This document shows, in pieces, positions 15,268-22,906 of a stretch of DNA of 29,521 nucleotides; within the stretch, counting starts at the first letter, position 1; each line of letters begins with the position of its first letter. The stretch spans positions 1-29,521 of the forward strand of contig BRYA01001193.1 in assembly GCA_030267965.1 (NCBI GenBank), written 5' to 3'. A model generated the notes under the pieces. That model saw nothing but the letters and a program-made list of their open reading frames with translations. It was not told the DNA's origin and did not search any database. This DNA comes from Triparma columacea (Eukaryota > Sar > Bolidophyceae > Parmales > Triparmaceae). Made by a program: the position numbers and the translations under genes.

Positions 15268-15412
15268 TAGGAGGACCATGAGTTGTTAACCCAAACATTT
15301 TTGCTAAGCCGCTGGTGGAATTGGCCTTTGGGCTCGCTCGCTTATTATAAGGTTTAAAATGAACGACGAATAACCATTTCCAGTTTTGAATGTACATGGT
15401 AAATGTTAACAC
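15268..15412. other. 3' flank of XKR-like paralogue A, part of the duplicated unit
   Basis: These 145 bp lie between convergent stops. From about 15299 the sequence matches 17839-17957, the 3' flank of paralogue B. Shared words include CTGGTGGAATTGGCCTT, GCTTATTATA and GGTTTAAAATGAA. The gene duplication therefore carried over 100 bp of 3' flank. Confidence 0.8.
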
Positions 15413-17755
15413 TCATTGATCCTCCACTTCTCCACCCCCATCCCCACCTGCCGTCTGCGTCGCAAATATTTCCCCCAAGGAGCTCCGTCGCCTCTGTTCT
15501 ATTATCTTTTTCACGTTATTCGTCCGGAGCCTCACCAGGATCTCGGGGTCGGTCACGAAATCATCAGGTATGACAGATCGCCTATGATCGTTGAACCACT
15601 CTGGAGGTTCTTCCAACCACAATGGCAGCTTCTCGTTGATCCACGCCTTAACCTCTTTGCCAATCTTGTGCTCCCACTTGTGTCTATTTTTGGCGACAAT
15701 CCAAAATCTCTGTTCATCATCCTCGTTCTTGGTGAATAGCTCTTGAGCAATTTCATTACCTGTTTTTGTGCTGATGAAGGTATGCAGGTACTCTCTTTTC
15801 ACCGACACTAGTAGAGTCGCGTAAGACACCACCATCCCAGCACATGCAAGCACCATGATTGTGACCACGGTGCTCTTCTCCAATCCGCTCTCTTCTCCTC
15901 CGACAATCTGATTATCCTCGCCCAACTCAACGTCCTCGACGAACGTTGAGTTGGGCGAGGATATGACATCGTCGACTACCTTCTCATACTGCAGCGCTGC
16001 GACAACACCCATGACTACAGTCAAACCTAAACTGAAAGTGAAATACGCACCGCCAACCTCGTTGGGATGTCGAAATTGGACAACAGCGGTCCAGTCGACA
16101 ACTACCTTGACCGCCCAACGAAACATAAACGAAGCGAACACTCCCAAGCCACCGTATACAGGCACCCAATACCAAAGATCTCGCCTAAGCCCTTTGATCA
16201 CGAAGTAAATGAGAAGCTCTCCTCCCAGTAGCGTTGCCACCTCTGACATCCCGCCCTTGATGTAGAAAAGAACACACGCAAAGCTGCGCGTAAGCAGGTT
16301 GAAAGCCGAAAGGAAGTACAGCGAAGCGAACACCTTCATCTTACCATTCACATTGCTCGGAATATACCCGTAAAATGATCGCCTCTTCTTCCGATTCTCC
16401 TTACCCAAATCCCAGTCCCATGACGTGATTGCCGATGTGAAAGCGGCAGTCAAGATGCAGAACGCAAACGAGAAAAGCGCGCTCTTGGTAGGCTCAGACT
16501 CAGACATCAATAGCGCAGACAGTTGGATCAGCGTCCCAGGAATAGCCTCTGCCACCAATTCAGCACTCTTATTCAACGTCAACTCAGTCTGTGCATCCAC
16601 CACCTGTCCCTCCTCGTGTGCTGCCCCACTTGCAACGCGCCATGCGTCAACCCCTGGCTTCACAAGAGACCAGACAAAAAACTGCTCCTGTAATTGTCTC
16701 TTCCACGGCTTCGCTCTATTCTGACCGAATGAAACAAGAGCTTGTAAAGTGATGTTGGTCAAGAGACTCGCAAGGGACGCCCATGCATACCCCCACAAGC
16801 TCCTTGTCTGAAAGTACTCCACGATCATTATAATGTCCGTAATCAAATCTCCTATACTCAACAACGCCGCGAAGAAAAGCTTGGCCTTCGCTAGCTTCTG
16901 CTTATCCCCGAGCCCTAGTTTGATGACATGGATGTGCATTTCATGGAAGTTCTCTACGACCTCGTTCAGCTCCTTCATGCACGGATAACTCTCGAAGAAT
17001 TTCTCAAAAGCATCCTCCTCAGTAGCTTCCCGTTTCAGGGAGTACAGCATCCCATCGGCAAGTGTCTTCACGTCGCCCTTTGTCAAATCGTGCAAGTCCA
17101 CATCACACACTGGCTTCTTACCAGGGACGGGCCTTTGCATGTTGAGCTGCTTGATGTACGCAGATATGACTTCGGCGTTATCTCGCAGTTTGTCTTTCAT
17201 AGTACCGGCACGGCGAAGCTTCATCAACGGTTTCGGCTTCAATTTTTGTTTCAAGAGGCAGGAGTTCATCAGATTAAATTGCGGCACGGTCCCGCTCAGC
17301 TCCCGCATGCACGGATAACACTCGTAGAAATTTTCAACAGCATCCTTCTCATTGACTTCCTGTCTGAGGAAATATAGCATCCCTCCAACAAGTGTCTTCA
17401 CATCGGCCTTTGTCAAATCCCTCAAGGCCGCACTGCAAACGGGCTTCTCACGAGGGACAGACGTCTCTTCGGTTAGCCCTTGGACATAAAAACAGATTAC
17501 TTTGGGAACATCCAGTTTGACATCCACATTGACACCGACAGCATCATCCTCGACGATCACAGCTTCGTCGCCCTCGTTGTCGGCGCCCTCGTTATCGGTG
17601 CCATTTCCCTTAGAGACAAAACCCATCGCGGGTGAAAATGTTGTTGATGGGTTGTTTTCACCCTCCTCTTCATTAGCGGCGATCATTTGTTCCGTGTCAG
17701 GCAGCTTGTGTACTGAAGCGCCACCGGAAGGGTCAGATTGGGGAACGATTTTCAT
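15413..17755 (-). CDS. polytopic membrane protein, XKR-like features, paralogue A
   Basis: A 780-aa single-exon protein starting at the ATG 17755, the start shared with paralogue B (MKIVPQSDPS). An in-frame extension back to 17839 exists, but it is not shared with B and crosses a possible 3' splice site, so I did not use it. The N-terminal 290 residues are soluble and hold two copies of a segment with DLTKxDVKTLxxGMLYxL and YPCMxEL. A membrane region of about eight or nine helices follows, beginning FFAALLSIGDLITDIIMIVE and LWGYAWASLASLLTNITLQA, then AELVAEAIPGTLIQLSALL. Paired acidic residues in the first helix and the E-x-x-P-x-x-x-x-Q segment recall XK-related (XKR) scramblase-family proteins, by pattern only. 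The C-tail has WLEEPPEWFND and IPDDFVTDPEILVRLR. A 63-bp in-frame insertion relative to B forms a perfect hairpin (15913-15963). Confidence 0.85.
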   Translation of the reverse strand: MKIVPQSDPSGGASVHKLPDTEQMIAANEEEGENNPSTTFSPAMGFVSKGNGTDNEGADNEGDEAVIVEDDAVGVNVDVKLDVPKVICFYVQGLTEETSVPREKPVCSAALRDLTKADVKTLVGGMLYFLRQEVNEKDAVENFYECYPCMRELSGTVPQFNLMNSCLLKQKLKPKPLMKLRRAGTMKDKLRDNAEVISAYIKQLNMQRPVPGKKPVCDVDLHDLTKGDVKTLADGMLYSLKREATEEDAFEKFFESYPCMKELNEVVENFHEMHIHVIKLGLGDKQKLAKAKLFFAALLSIGDLITDIIMIVEYFQTRSLWGYAWASLASLLTNITLQALVSFGQNRAKPWKRQLQEQFFVWSLVKPGVDAWRVASGAAHEEGQVVDAQTELTLNKSAELVAEAIPGTLIQLSALLMSESEPTKSALFSFAFCILTAAFTSAITSWDWDLGKENRKKRRSFYGYIPSNVNGKMKVFASLYFLSAFNLLTRSFACVLFYIKGGMSEVATLLGGELLIYFVIKGLRRDLWYWVPVYGGLGVFASFMFRWAVKVVVDWTAVVQFRHPNEVGGAYFTFSLGLTVVMGVVAALQYEKVVDDVISSPNSTFVEDVELGEDNQIVGGEESGLEKSTVVTIMVLACAGMVVSYATLLVSVKREYLHTFISTKTGNEIAQELFTKNEDDEQRFWIVAKNRHKWEHKIGKEVKAWINEKLPLWLEEPPEWFNDHRRSVIPDDFVTDPEILVRLRTNNVKKIIEQRRRSSLGEIFATQTAGGDGGGEVEDQ
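15913..15963. repeat. perfect inverted repeat (21-bp arms, 9-nt loop) inside a CDS
   Basis: Left arm 15913-15933, loop 15934-15942, right arm 15943-15963. The arms are exact reverse complements. The element lies within a 63-bp in-frame segment present in paralogue A and absent from paralogue B. It encodes ISSPNSTFVEDVELGEDNQIV minus one residue at each side on the minus strand. Confidence 0.97.
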
Positions 17756-17957
17756 CTGCCTTTTGTTAACCATAAACAACTGGAAGGAAAGAATCCACAC
17801 TTCGCTGGATTCTGGATTCGGATGAGTTACTGTAATCATTTTTGCTTAGGTCTGGTGGAATTGGCCTTAGGGGCTTGCCCGCTTATTATACAGGTTTAAA
17901 ATGAAACAAAGACTAACCATTTCTAGTTTTAAAAGTACACTAGCTAAGTTTTGACAT
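17756..17957. promoter_or_regulatory. spacer between tandem XKR-like paralogues
   Basis: Promoter and 5' region of paralogue A (minus strand) together with the 3' flank of paralogue B. About 17839-17957 duplicates the 3' flank of paralogue A. The minus-strand sequence just upstream of both paralogue starts contains CTTCCAGT and then CAG directly before ATG, so a 5' UTR intron is possible. The minus-strand word GTCTTTGTTT lies at 17904-17913, 45 bp after the stop of paralogue B. Confidence 0.5.
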
Positions 17958-20228
17958 TCATCGATCCTCCTCCTCTCCAACCCCATCACCACCTGCCGTC
18001 TGCGTCGCAAATATCAAAGAGCTTCGTCGCCTCTGTTCTATTATCTTTTTCACGTTATTCGTCCGGAGCCTCACCAAGATCTCTGGGTCAGTCACAAAAT
18101 CATCAGGTACGACGGATCGCTTCTGATCGTTGAACCACTCTGGAGGTTCTTCCAACCACAATGGCAACTTCTCGTTGATCCACGCCTTAACCTCTGCGCT
18201 AATCTTGTACTCCCACTTGTATCTATTATACTCGAGAATCCAAAATCTCTGTTCGTCATCCTCGCTCTTGGTGAATTGCTCTTGAAGGCTGTCATTGCCT
18301 GTCTTCGTGCTGATGAAGGTATGCAGGTACTCTCTTTTCACCGACACTAGTAGAGTCGCGTAAGACACCACCATCCCACCACATGCAAACATCATGCTTA
18401 TGACCACGATGCTCTCCTCCAATCCGCTCTCTTCTCCTCCGACATCGTCGACTACCTTCTCATACTGCAGTGCTGCAACAACACCCATGACTACAGTCAA
18501 ACCTAAACTGAAAGTGAAATACGCACCGCCAACCTCGTTGGGATGTCGAAATTGGACAACAGCGGTCCAGTCGACAATGACCTTGACTATCCAACGAAGC
18601 ATCCAAGAAGTGAACACTCCGAAGCCACCGTATATAGGCATCCAATACCAAAGATCTCGCCTCAGCCCTTTGATCATGAAGTAAATGAGAAGCTCTCCTC
18701 CCAGCAGCGTAGCCACCGCTGAAACCCCGCCCTTGATGTAGAATAGAACACACGCAAAGCTGCGCGTAAGCAGGTTGAAAGCCGAAAGGAAGTATAGAGA
18801 AGCGAACACCTTCACCTTACCCTTCACATTGCTCGGAATATATCCGTAAAACGATCGCAACGTCTTCCGATTCTCCTTATTCAAATCCCAATCCCATGAC
18901 GTGATTGCCGACGTGAAAGCGGCCGTCAAGACGCAGAACGCAAATGAGAAAAGCGCGCTCCTGGTAGGCTTAGACTCTGACATCAATAGCGCAGACAGTT
19001 GGATCAGCGTCCCAGGGATAGCCTCTGCCACCAACTCAACACTCTTATTCATCGTCAACTCAATCTGTGGACGCACCAGCTGCCCCTCCTCGTGTGCTGC
19101 CCCACTTGCAACGCGCCATGCGTCAACCCCTGGCTTTACAAGAGACCAAACAAAAAACTGCTCCTTTAACTGTCTCTGCCACGGCTTCGCTCTATTCTGA
19201 GCGAATGTACCAAGAGCTTGGAAAGTGAGGTTGGTCAAGAGACTCGCAAGGGACGCCCATGCAAACCCCCACAAGCTCCTTGTCTGAAAGTACTGAACGA
19301 TCATTATAATGTCCGTGACCAGATCTCCTATACTCAACGCCGCTGCGAAGAAAAGCTTAGCCTTGGCTAGCTTCTGCTTATCCCCAAGCTTATCTTTCAA
19401 GAACTTGACGTGCATCTTATCGAAGTTCTTTACGACCTCGCTCAGCTCCCTCATGCAAGGATAACACTCGAGGCACTTCTCAGCAGCGTCCTCCTCCGAC
19501 AGTTCATGTCTCAGGAAGTATAGCATCCCTTCAGCAAGTATCTTTACGTCGCCCGTCGTCAGATCGCTCAAGTCAGTGTCACAAACTGGCTTCTTAGCAG
19601 GGATGGTCCTGGTGATCATGAGCTCATCCAAGTATCCACATACGACTTCGGTGTTATCTCGCAGTTTGTCTTTCATAGTACCGGCACGGCGAAGCTTCAT
19701 CAACGGTTTCGGCTTCAATTTTTGTTTCAAGAGACAGGAGTTCATCACATTAAATTGCGGCACGGTCCCGCTCAGCTCCCGCATGCACGGATAACTCTCG
19801 TAGAAATTTTCAACAGCATCCTTCTCATTGACTTCCTGTCTGAGGAAATATAGCATCCCTCCAACAAGTGTCTTCACATCGGCCGTTGTCAAATCCCTCA
19901 AGGCCGCACTGCAAACGGGCTTCTCACGAGGGACAGACGTCTCTTCGGTTAGCCCTTGGACATAGAAGCAGACAACTTGGAGAGCATCCAGTTTGACATC
20001 CACATTGACACCGCCGACAGCATCATCCTTGACGATCACAGCTTCGTCGCCCTCGTTGTCGGCGCCCTCGTTATCGGTGCCATTTCCCTTAGAGACAAAA
20101 CCCATCGCGGGTGAAAATGTTGTTGATGGGTTGTTTTCACCCTCCTCTTCATTAGCGGGGATCATTTGTTTCGTGTCAGGCAGTTGATGTACGTCATCGG
20201 AAGGGTCAGATTGGGGAACGATCTTCAT
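17958..20228 (-). CDS. polytopic membrane protein, XKR-like features, paralogue B
   Basis: A 756-aa single-exon protein, closely similar to paralogue A over its whole length, with the same soluble N-terminal part, membrane core and WLEEPPEWFND tail. The internal N-terminal duplication is present (RDLTTADVKTLVGGMLYFLR and SDLTTGDVKILAEGMLYFLR, each followed by a YPCMRELS segment). Differences cluster in the second N-terminal copy, while the first copy and the membrane helices are nearly unchanged. This may reflect gene conversion or differing constraint. It lacks the 63-bp hairpin insertion of A. The first membrane helix (ALSIGDLVTDIIMIVQYFQT) and VELVAEAIPGTLIQLSALL are the basis for the XKR comparison. 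It is divergent from the phospholipid scramblase gene, separated by 252 bp. Function unproven. Confidence 0.85.
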   Translation of the reverse strand: MKIVPQSDPSDDVHQLPDTKQMIPANEEEGENNPSTTFSPAMGFVSKGNGTDNEGADNEGDEAVIVKDDAVGGVNVDVKLDALQVVCFYVQGLTEETSVPREKPVCSAALRDLTTADVKTLVGGMLYFLRQEVNEKDAVENFYESYPCMRELSGTVPQFNVMNSCLLKQKLKPKPLMKLRRAGTMKDKLRDNTEVVCGYLDELMITRTIPAKKPVCDTDLSDLTTGDVKILAEGMLYFLRHELSEEDAAEKCLECYPCMRELSEVVKNFDKMHVKFLKDKLGDKQKLAKAKLFFAAALSIGDLVTDIIMIVQYFQTRSLWGFAWASLASLLTNLTFQALGTFAQNRAKPWQRQLKEQFFVWSLVKPGVDAWRVASGAAHEEGQLVRPQIELTMNKSVELVAEAIPGTLIQLSALLMSESKPTRSALFSFAFCVLTAAFTSAITSWDWDLNKENRKTLRSFYGYIPSNVKGKVKVFASLYFLSAFNLLTRSFACVLFYIKGGVSAVATLLGGELLIYFMIKGLRRDLWYWMPIYGGFGVFTSWMLRWIVKVIVDWTAVVQFRHPNEVGGAYFTFSLGLTVVMGVVAALQYEKVVDDVGGEESGLEESIVVISMMFACGGMVVSYATLLVSVKREYLHTFISTKTGNDSLQEQFTKSEDDEQRFWILEYNRYKWEYKISAEVKAWINEKLPLWLEEPPEWFNDQKRSVVPDDFVTDPEILVRLRTNNVKKIIEQRRRSSLIFATQTAGGDGVGEEEDR

Positions 20229-20480
20229 CTGCTTTGTAAGGGTTAGGGTTACTGGAAGAAGTTTGGGTTGAAATCGGATTGAACAGGGAAGTTAGGGTTC
20301 AACATCCATCCCTGAAATTCAAGGCAACCGAGGGAAGGGAGGACAATAATAACCCTTCTTAAGGCTTTCACCAGTTCTTATTTGTCCTATTGTCGATTTT
20401 TATCTCCTATTCACGTCAAGTTCAAATAATTTCCCCATTCATCCAACCGAAGCCACCACTCCAACCCACAGACCACAACC
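20229..20480. promoter_or_regulatory. divergent promoter region with telomere-like repeat
   Basis: These 252 bp lie between paralogue B (minus) and the scramblase gene (plus). Near the left end TAAGGGTTAGGGTTAC (20237-20252) contains about two TTAGGG units, and GTTAGGGTTC recurs at 20291-20300. No core promoter motif could be assigned. Confidence 0.5.
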
Positions 20481-21404
20481 ATGGCATCCGTGGTCCCAAT
20501 GCAGCAGCCCATGGCCCAAGTCCAGATCCCCGTAGGCATGCAGCCCGGGCAGCAGTTCCAGGTGAACATGAACGGTATGATGATCATGGTAACGTGCCCC
20601 CCGGGGGCCATTGGGGGACAGATGATGATGGTCCCCATGCCCGCCCAGCCGCAGATGATGATGGCGCCGCCCCAGCAGATGATGATGGCGCCCCCCCAGC
20701 AGATGATGGCGGCGCCCCCCCAGCAGATGATGGAGGACAGGTTCGGGGATGCCCTCATAATCAGGCAGGAGTTCGCGGCCATCGAGATGTGCGGGTGCGA
20801 GGCCAAGAATAGGTACAGGGTTTACAAGGCCGGTCCGAACGACCGCTCCACTAAGGGGCTGGGGCAGACCATGTACATCAACGAGGAATCGGACTGCTTC
20901 GAGCGCATTTGCTGCGGCCCCAACCGCTCACTCACCCTCGTCGTCCACAATGGAGGGGAGGTGACGGCCCCCGTGCTCCTCAGGCTCAAGAAGCCGTTCC
21001 ACTTACAGGGATGCTGTTTCTGCAGGCCCTCGCTGAGCATCACGGATTCTGCGGGGTCGGTCGTCGGGGAGGTCAAGGACCCGTTCAATTGCTGCTGCAA
21101 CATGGACCAGACCATCTCTGACCACACGGGGGCCGACAAGTACAAGGTCGTTGGGAGCATTTGTCAGCTGGGCATGTTTTTCCCGTGTTGCGGGGACGTG
21201 GTGTTCAATGTCACCGACCAGAAGGGCGGCCCTCCCGGGGAGATCAGGAAAATATTCGACGGCTGCTCGGAGCTTTGCCTTGGGACAAATAAGTTCAAGG
21301 TCACGTTCCCGAAGAACGCAACGGAGCCCGACAAGAGTCTTCTCCTCGGCGCCACTATGCTGGTGGACCTCGAGTATTTTGAGGTCAAGAAGGAGAACCA
21401 GTGA
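20481..21404 (+). CDS. phospholipid scramblase (PLSCR family)
   Basis: A 307-aa single-exon protein. Members bind Ca2+ and have been linked to bidirectional lipid movement at membranes, and also to signalling. Residues 1-85 are a Met/Gln/Pro-rich leader with repeated MMMAPPQQ units. The scramblase domain spans about 86-303: ALIIRQEFAAIEMCGCEAKN, RSLTLVVHNGGEVTAPVLLR, LQGCCFCRPSLSITDSAGSV, a Cys run FNCCCNMDQT, CQLGMFFPCCGDVVFNVTD, and the diagnostic ending TNKFKVTFPKNATEPDKSLL then LGATMLVDLEYFEV. Cys clusters could be palmitoylation sites, as in PLSCR1. The C-terminus stops soon after the domain, with no extra tail. The ATG at 20481 follows a C/A-rich leader (CCACAACC). It is a neighbour of two XKR-like genes. 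Confidence 0.95.
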   Translation: MASVVPMQQPMAQVQIPVGMQPGQQFQVNMNGMMIMVTCPPGAIGGQMMMVPMPAQPQMMMAPPQQMMMAPPQQMMAAPPQQMMEDRFGDALIIRQEFAAIEMCGCEAKNRYRVYKAGPNDRSTKGLGQTMYINEESDCFERICCGPNRSLTLVVHNGGEVTAPVLLRLKKPFHLQGCCFCRPSLSITDSAGSVVGEVKDPFNCCCNMDQTISDHTGADKYKVVGSICQLGMFFPCCGDVVFNVTDQKGGPPGEIRKIFDGCSELCLGTNKFKVTFPKNATEPDKSLLLGATMLVDLEYFEVKKENQ

Positions 21405-21533
21405 GTCCACACGCCGAGACTTATGCCATATACACTCACTCATGTAAACACTTGAGAAGTTAGAGGTGTACTTGTACTTTCCCGGTTTAAATTAAACAAA
21501 GACCAACAAATTACCATTTTAAAAATGTCGTTT
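21405..21533. other. convergent 3' intergenic region with shared 3'-end motif
   Basis: These 129 bp lie between the stops of the scramblase gene (plus) and the Mpv17-like gene (minus). The stretch contains AAACAAAGAC at 21494-21503, which reads GTCTTTGTTT on the minus strand 31 bp past the Mpv17-like stop. It sits in a wider context (GGTTTAA-AAACAAAGAC-ACCATTTT) like that 3' of XKR-like paralogue B. Confidence 0.6.
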
Positions 21534-22310
21534 TTACGAATCAAACTGCATCTTTGACATAACGAAGCTCCAAACAATCCCCGACCCTGCCATGAACGGA
21601 AGTCTATATTTAATCGGTACATATTTAAAGTTCACCCAGTGCAGCGGTATCCAAACAGCCGCGCAAGCCATAGAGTCCTGTCGGAAGTTACGCCTCCAAT
21701 TCGTTAACCCTCTAACGACCTCACCACCACCACGTGAATTGGGACGGGGTATTATGTATTCCTTAGCGACGTAAAACATGGGGAAGAAAACGAACGGACA
21801 ATTCACGGTAACATCAACCGCCGCAGCAGCTAGGGGACTTCGCGAGAGAAAGGGAATTGAGGGGTATATTATATTGTAGATAAGGTACCCTGGACCGGAA
21901 GCGTATACTGCGGAAAACAAGGCCATCAATTGCGCTGTGGAGGGAGGGAGGGAGGGGGGGGGAAGGGGAGGGGGCGACGAGATTAGCTTGATACAAGGAT
22001 TTACCAACGCCGCCCACTACCTCTTCTGATTTAACCACGACCGTGCGCCAACACATCCCTCTTCTGATTTACCACGACGTTTGCCACCACCTCCCTCCTT
22101 TGATGCCCATGACTTCGCTTCATCCTCTCCCTTTTCCTTACCTCTTCTATAGTCGAACTGGAACTCGTCCTTCATCTCAAAATCTGGGGAAGACAAATGA
22201 GACTGCTGCTGCGCCATGTAGTCGCTAGCGAAATAACGGACCGCGCCGGAGGAACCACCGTAAAACATTGAGGTGAGGTGCTGGAGTAATGTCAAGGATG
22301 GGGCAGACAT
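21534..22310 (-). CDS. Mpv17/PMP22 family membrane protein
   Basis: Exons 22310-22142 and 21934-21534 (189 aa, phase 1, GTAAGG donor, CCTCCACAG acceptor). The family comprises small proteins with about four membrane spans in the mitochondrial inner membrane or peroxisomes. Mpv17 itself is implicated in mitochondrial DNA maintenance and channel activity. Diagnostic pieces are present in order: VRYFASDYMAQQ, FQFDYRR at the splice junction, YASGPGYLIYNIIYP, a central helix with AVDVTVNCPFVFFPMFYVAK, and the C-terminal signature CAAVWIPLHWVNFKYVPIKYR then GIVWSFVMSKMQFDS (Trp-x-Pro, Asn-Phe, Val-Pro, Arg). The exon join restores the family alignment exactly. Which organelle it enters cannot be decided from the sequence. 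Confidence 0.88.
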
Positions 22311-22906
22311 AGGGGGGGGAATCTAAAGGTTGGGAAAGGGAGAAGAGGGAAAAAAGGGGATGGAATGGGGCGAGAAACACGGGTTCGGGGAGATAAGAGT
22401 TTGGGCAACGTTTGAATTTGATCCTTGCAGCAGGGATCAAATCCAGGCTAGAAAAGTGTGGAATCCATATGACAACTACTGGATCCAACATCTGGATCAG
22501 TACAAAAACAAAGCAGTTGGTGAGTTGACAGATTGGCTCGGCTTTGAACATTCCCTAATTATCGGCTGTCCTAGTAGCTGGCTACAGTAGGGGGGGTGTT
22601 TTTCGGAACGGCGTCGTTTTTCTGTCTTATTTTGCAAGGTCTCATGTCGGATCTTTGTAACCCCGTTTCCCTTTTCTCTCATTTTTAATGTTAATCATCG
22701 ATGTCGAAGATGGACGAGCGCGTTGGTAAACATTGTCGTACTTTCCCTGACATCAGGGAACCTGGCATGATAGTTTGTCGTGGGAGATGAAGAGGAAGGT
22801 GGCCCTATCCGACGAAAGAGGGTTTGTCCAAATTATTTTTATTGATCTTGAACTTCCCATTAAAATATTCTTCTCGTTAGTAAAACTAACAGTGTTGTTC
22901 CTAGGT
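22311..22906. promoter_or_regulatory. divergent intergenic region with probable 5' UTR intron of the CUB-like gene
   Basis: A 596-bp region. A GTGAGT donor at 22519 and an acceptor TTCCTAG ending at 22904, with AAACTAACAG about 20 nt upstream as a branch-point candidate, suggest a 385-nt intron ending 2 bp before the ATG at 22907. The upstream exon could be untranslated. It is also open in frame from an ATG near 22360, which would place extra residues before the signal peptide. A palindrome TTCCCTGACATCAGGGAA lies at 22743-22760, and a 9-bp inverted repeat (ATTTGATCC / GGATCAAAT) near 22417-22443. Confidence 0.5.

Noticed and set aside
17756..17839. 28-residue N-terminal extension of XKR-like paralogue A
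   Set aside because: Absent from paralogue B, and it overlaps a likely 3' splice site. The shared MKIVPQSDPS start is preferred.
22410..22460. tRNA T-arm-like sequence GGGATCAAATCC
   Set aside because: No matching acceptor, D or anticodon arms. It is better explained by the local 9-bp inverted repeat.
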